Origin: Candidatus Peribacteria bacterium
GTDB taxonomy: Bacteria > Patescibacteria > JAEDAM01 > Absconditabacterales > Absconditicoccaceae
Assembly (NCBI GenBank): GCA_031288635.1
Contig: JAITQZ010000026.1
Span: 1-6,845 of the forward strand
Direction: 5' to 3'
DNA length: 6,845 nucleotides
Position numbers and translations under genes: made by a program. The notes under the pieces were generated by a model. It did not search any database. It was given only the letters and a program-made list of their open reading frames with translations, and had not been told where the DNA came from. Shown piece by piece: positions 5,871-6,845 of the stretch; positions within the stretch are counted from its first letter, which is position 1, and each line of letters opens with the position of its first letter.

Positions 5871-5901
5871 TAGAAGAGTATTTTATTTCTCCTTTCTCTC
5901 A

Positions 5902-6780
5902 ATGTATCAAACCCTTGCCGATATTGAAATCCAGTCTGAATACGAACAAAGGAGGCGTCCTTCAAGTGCTTTCTCTCGCTTTTTTGGAGAATTCAGAATT
6001 TTTATTATTATTTTTGCTGCTTTATTTTTGGGGATGTATTTGATTACCAATGCTCAGCTGTTGGTGGATAATTTCCAAGACCGTTTTACAGACCATCCTA
6101 TAGTGCAAACGTTTACTCCTGCAGAAACTCAGACGGGTATTGCAATGCTGGAAACGTATCAGAAAAAGGCTGAGAAAGTTGACGAATTGGTTCAAAAATA
6201 TGGGGGAGTGGTTTCTGTAGAGCAAGAACTTGCTCCGAGTGTAGAGCAAACGTTGAGAGAACAATTAGATAGCTATACTTTCAATTTTAATCTTTTACCA
6301 CCTACGAAAAGGCTGATTATTCCCGCAATTAATTTGGACGTTCCGTTAATCCAGTCTGCAGTCAAGGCTTATGAAGATTTTTCGGCAGGAGACTTTGATA
6401 TTGAGCTGGAAAATGGAGTCGTAAAATATCCCACTACTCCTAATCCTGGAGATGGCGGAAATGCGTTTTTCTTTGGGCATACTTCTCAGGAATATTGGAA
6501 ACATAATAGATATGGTACGGTATTTCGTAATATTCCTCAGTTGGTACCTGGAGATATTATTCAAGTTGTTCGAGAGGGTACGCTTTATGAATATAAAGTG
6601 GTCGATACGGAAATTGTTACTCCAAAGCAAGTAAATGCTACCTATGAAAAATATTCTTCCCTCGGAAAAGAGTATATTACGCTGATGGGATGTTATCCTA
6701 TTGGAAGAAGTGATAAAAGAATGATGATTTTTGCTGAAAGAGTGAATTCTTTAAATTTCAAGCGAAATGCACACTTTTAA
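5902..6780 (+). CDS. sortase, membrane-anchored cysteine transpeptidase
   Basis: This 292-residue sortase would join surface proteins to the envelope or to each other. Residues 1-31 are a cytoplasmic, Arg-containing tail (QRRRP); one membrane helix spans about 32-53, then an external stalk (about 55-130) with a helical, charged stretch (LETYQKKAEKVDELVQKY). The catalytic domain starts near 136 (KRLIIPAINLDVPLI). The catalytic triad is His193 in FFFGHTSQ, Cys264 in TLMGCYPIG and Arg273 in SDKRMMIF. The residue before Cys is Gly rather than the usual Thr of TLxTC. Class is uncertain; the CYPxG pattern is closer to class D/E-like enzymes than to SrtA. ATG 5902 is chosen because the in-frame GTG at 5857 lies upstream of the predicted transcript start. 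The leader is pyrimidine-rich (TCTCCTTTCTCTCA). It ends in TAA. No terminator and no sortase substrate with an LPxTG-like signal is visible in the window; the last 65 bases hold nothing I can assign. Confidence 0.92.
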   Translation: MYQTLADIEIQSEYEQRRRPSSAFSRFFGEFRIFIIIFAALFLGMYLITNAQLLVDNFQDRFTDHPIVQTFTPAETQTGIAMLETYQKKAEKVDELVQKYGGVVSVEQELAPSVEQTLREQLDSYTFNFNLLPPTKRLIIPAINLDVPLIQSAVKAYEDFSAGDFDIELENGVVKYPTTPNPGDGGNAFFFGHTSQEYWKHNRYGTVFRNIPQLVPGDIIQVVREGTLYEYKVVDTEIVTPKQVNATYEKYSSLGKEYITLMGCYPIGRSDKRMMIFAERVNSLNFKRNAHF

Positions 6781-6845
6781 ATAAAATAATAGATTAGAAG
6801 TAATATGTCCTTGATGAGATAGCTAAATATGTCGGTACTACATAG

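Noticed and set aside
5857..5901. GTG at 5857 as the sortase start
   Set aside because: It lies upstream of the predicted transcript start and overlaps the TATACT -10 box; ATG 5902 is preceded by the same kind of pyrimidine leader as other genes.
6781..6845. Start of another gene after the sortase
   Set aside because: The ATG at 6804 meets TAG after five codons, and the last ATG near 6830 leaves too little sequence to judge.

Overview
The window reads as a bacterium of the candidate phyla radiation that translates UGA as glycine (genetic code 25, known from Absconditabacteria/SR1 and Gracilibacteria/BD1-5). Three genes each run through in-frame TGA codons (six in total, at 240, 2056, 2426, 3254, 3476 and 3500). 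Every gene end visible here is TAA or TAG, never TGA. The clearest case is TGA at 240, which sits where the ATPase family has the second Gly of its 'GGYP' motif. The sequence cannot decide between the two phyla. Gene content fits either: an orphan AAA_14/DUF4143 ATPase, a TrmB-family regulator, a sortase, and small unrecognised proteins.

Layout. (1) 1-911: C-terminal part of an AAA_14/DUF4143 ATPase. (2) 912-1395: a hairpin/terminator, an A-rich leader and a small three-helix membrane protein. (3) 1396-1647: terminator, a good sigma-70-type promoter, and a leader full of inverted tandem repeats of a 9-10 bp unit. (4) 1648-4324: an overlapping two-gene operon. It encodes a TrmB-family regulator and a 640-residue protein fusing an EgtD-like methyltransferase domain to a membrane helix and an unrecognised, probably extracytoplasmic, C-terminal domain. 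(5) 4325-5170: hairpin plus promoters, then a secreted, beta-rich protein that ends like an outer-membrane barrel. (6) 5199-5790, minus strand: tRNA-Thr(GGT) and a small, very basic protein, ending at a shared bidirectional terminator. (7) 5842-6780: a sortase with its own promoter.

Two kinds of gene seem interleaved. The TrmB, sortase and basic-protein genes have pyrimidine-rich leaders ending at the start codon and no Shine-Dalgarno sequence. The TrmB and sortase promoters share an identical 12-bp -10 region. The small membrane protein (1075-1395) and the barrel-like protein (4487-5170) instead share a different module: a hairpin ending in the same 15 bases, then about 100 nt of AT-rich sequence and an A-rich leader. 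One of them also has a match to the Bacteroidota promoter consensus. These two genes may be imports, possibly from Bacteroidota, although this is inference.

The strongest candidate for something undescribed is the TrmB/methyltransferase-fusion operon with its repeat-rich leader. Under the standard code it falls apart into four or five false fragments.
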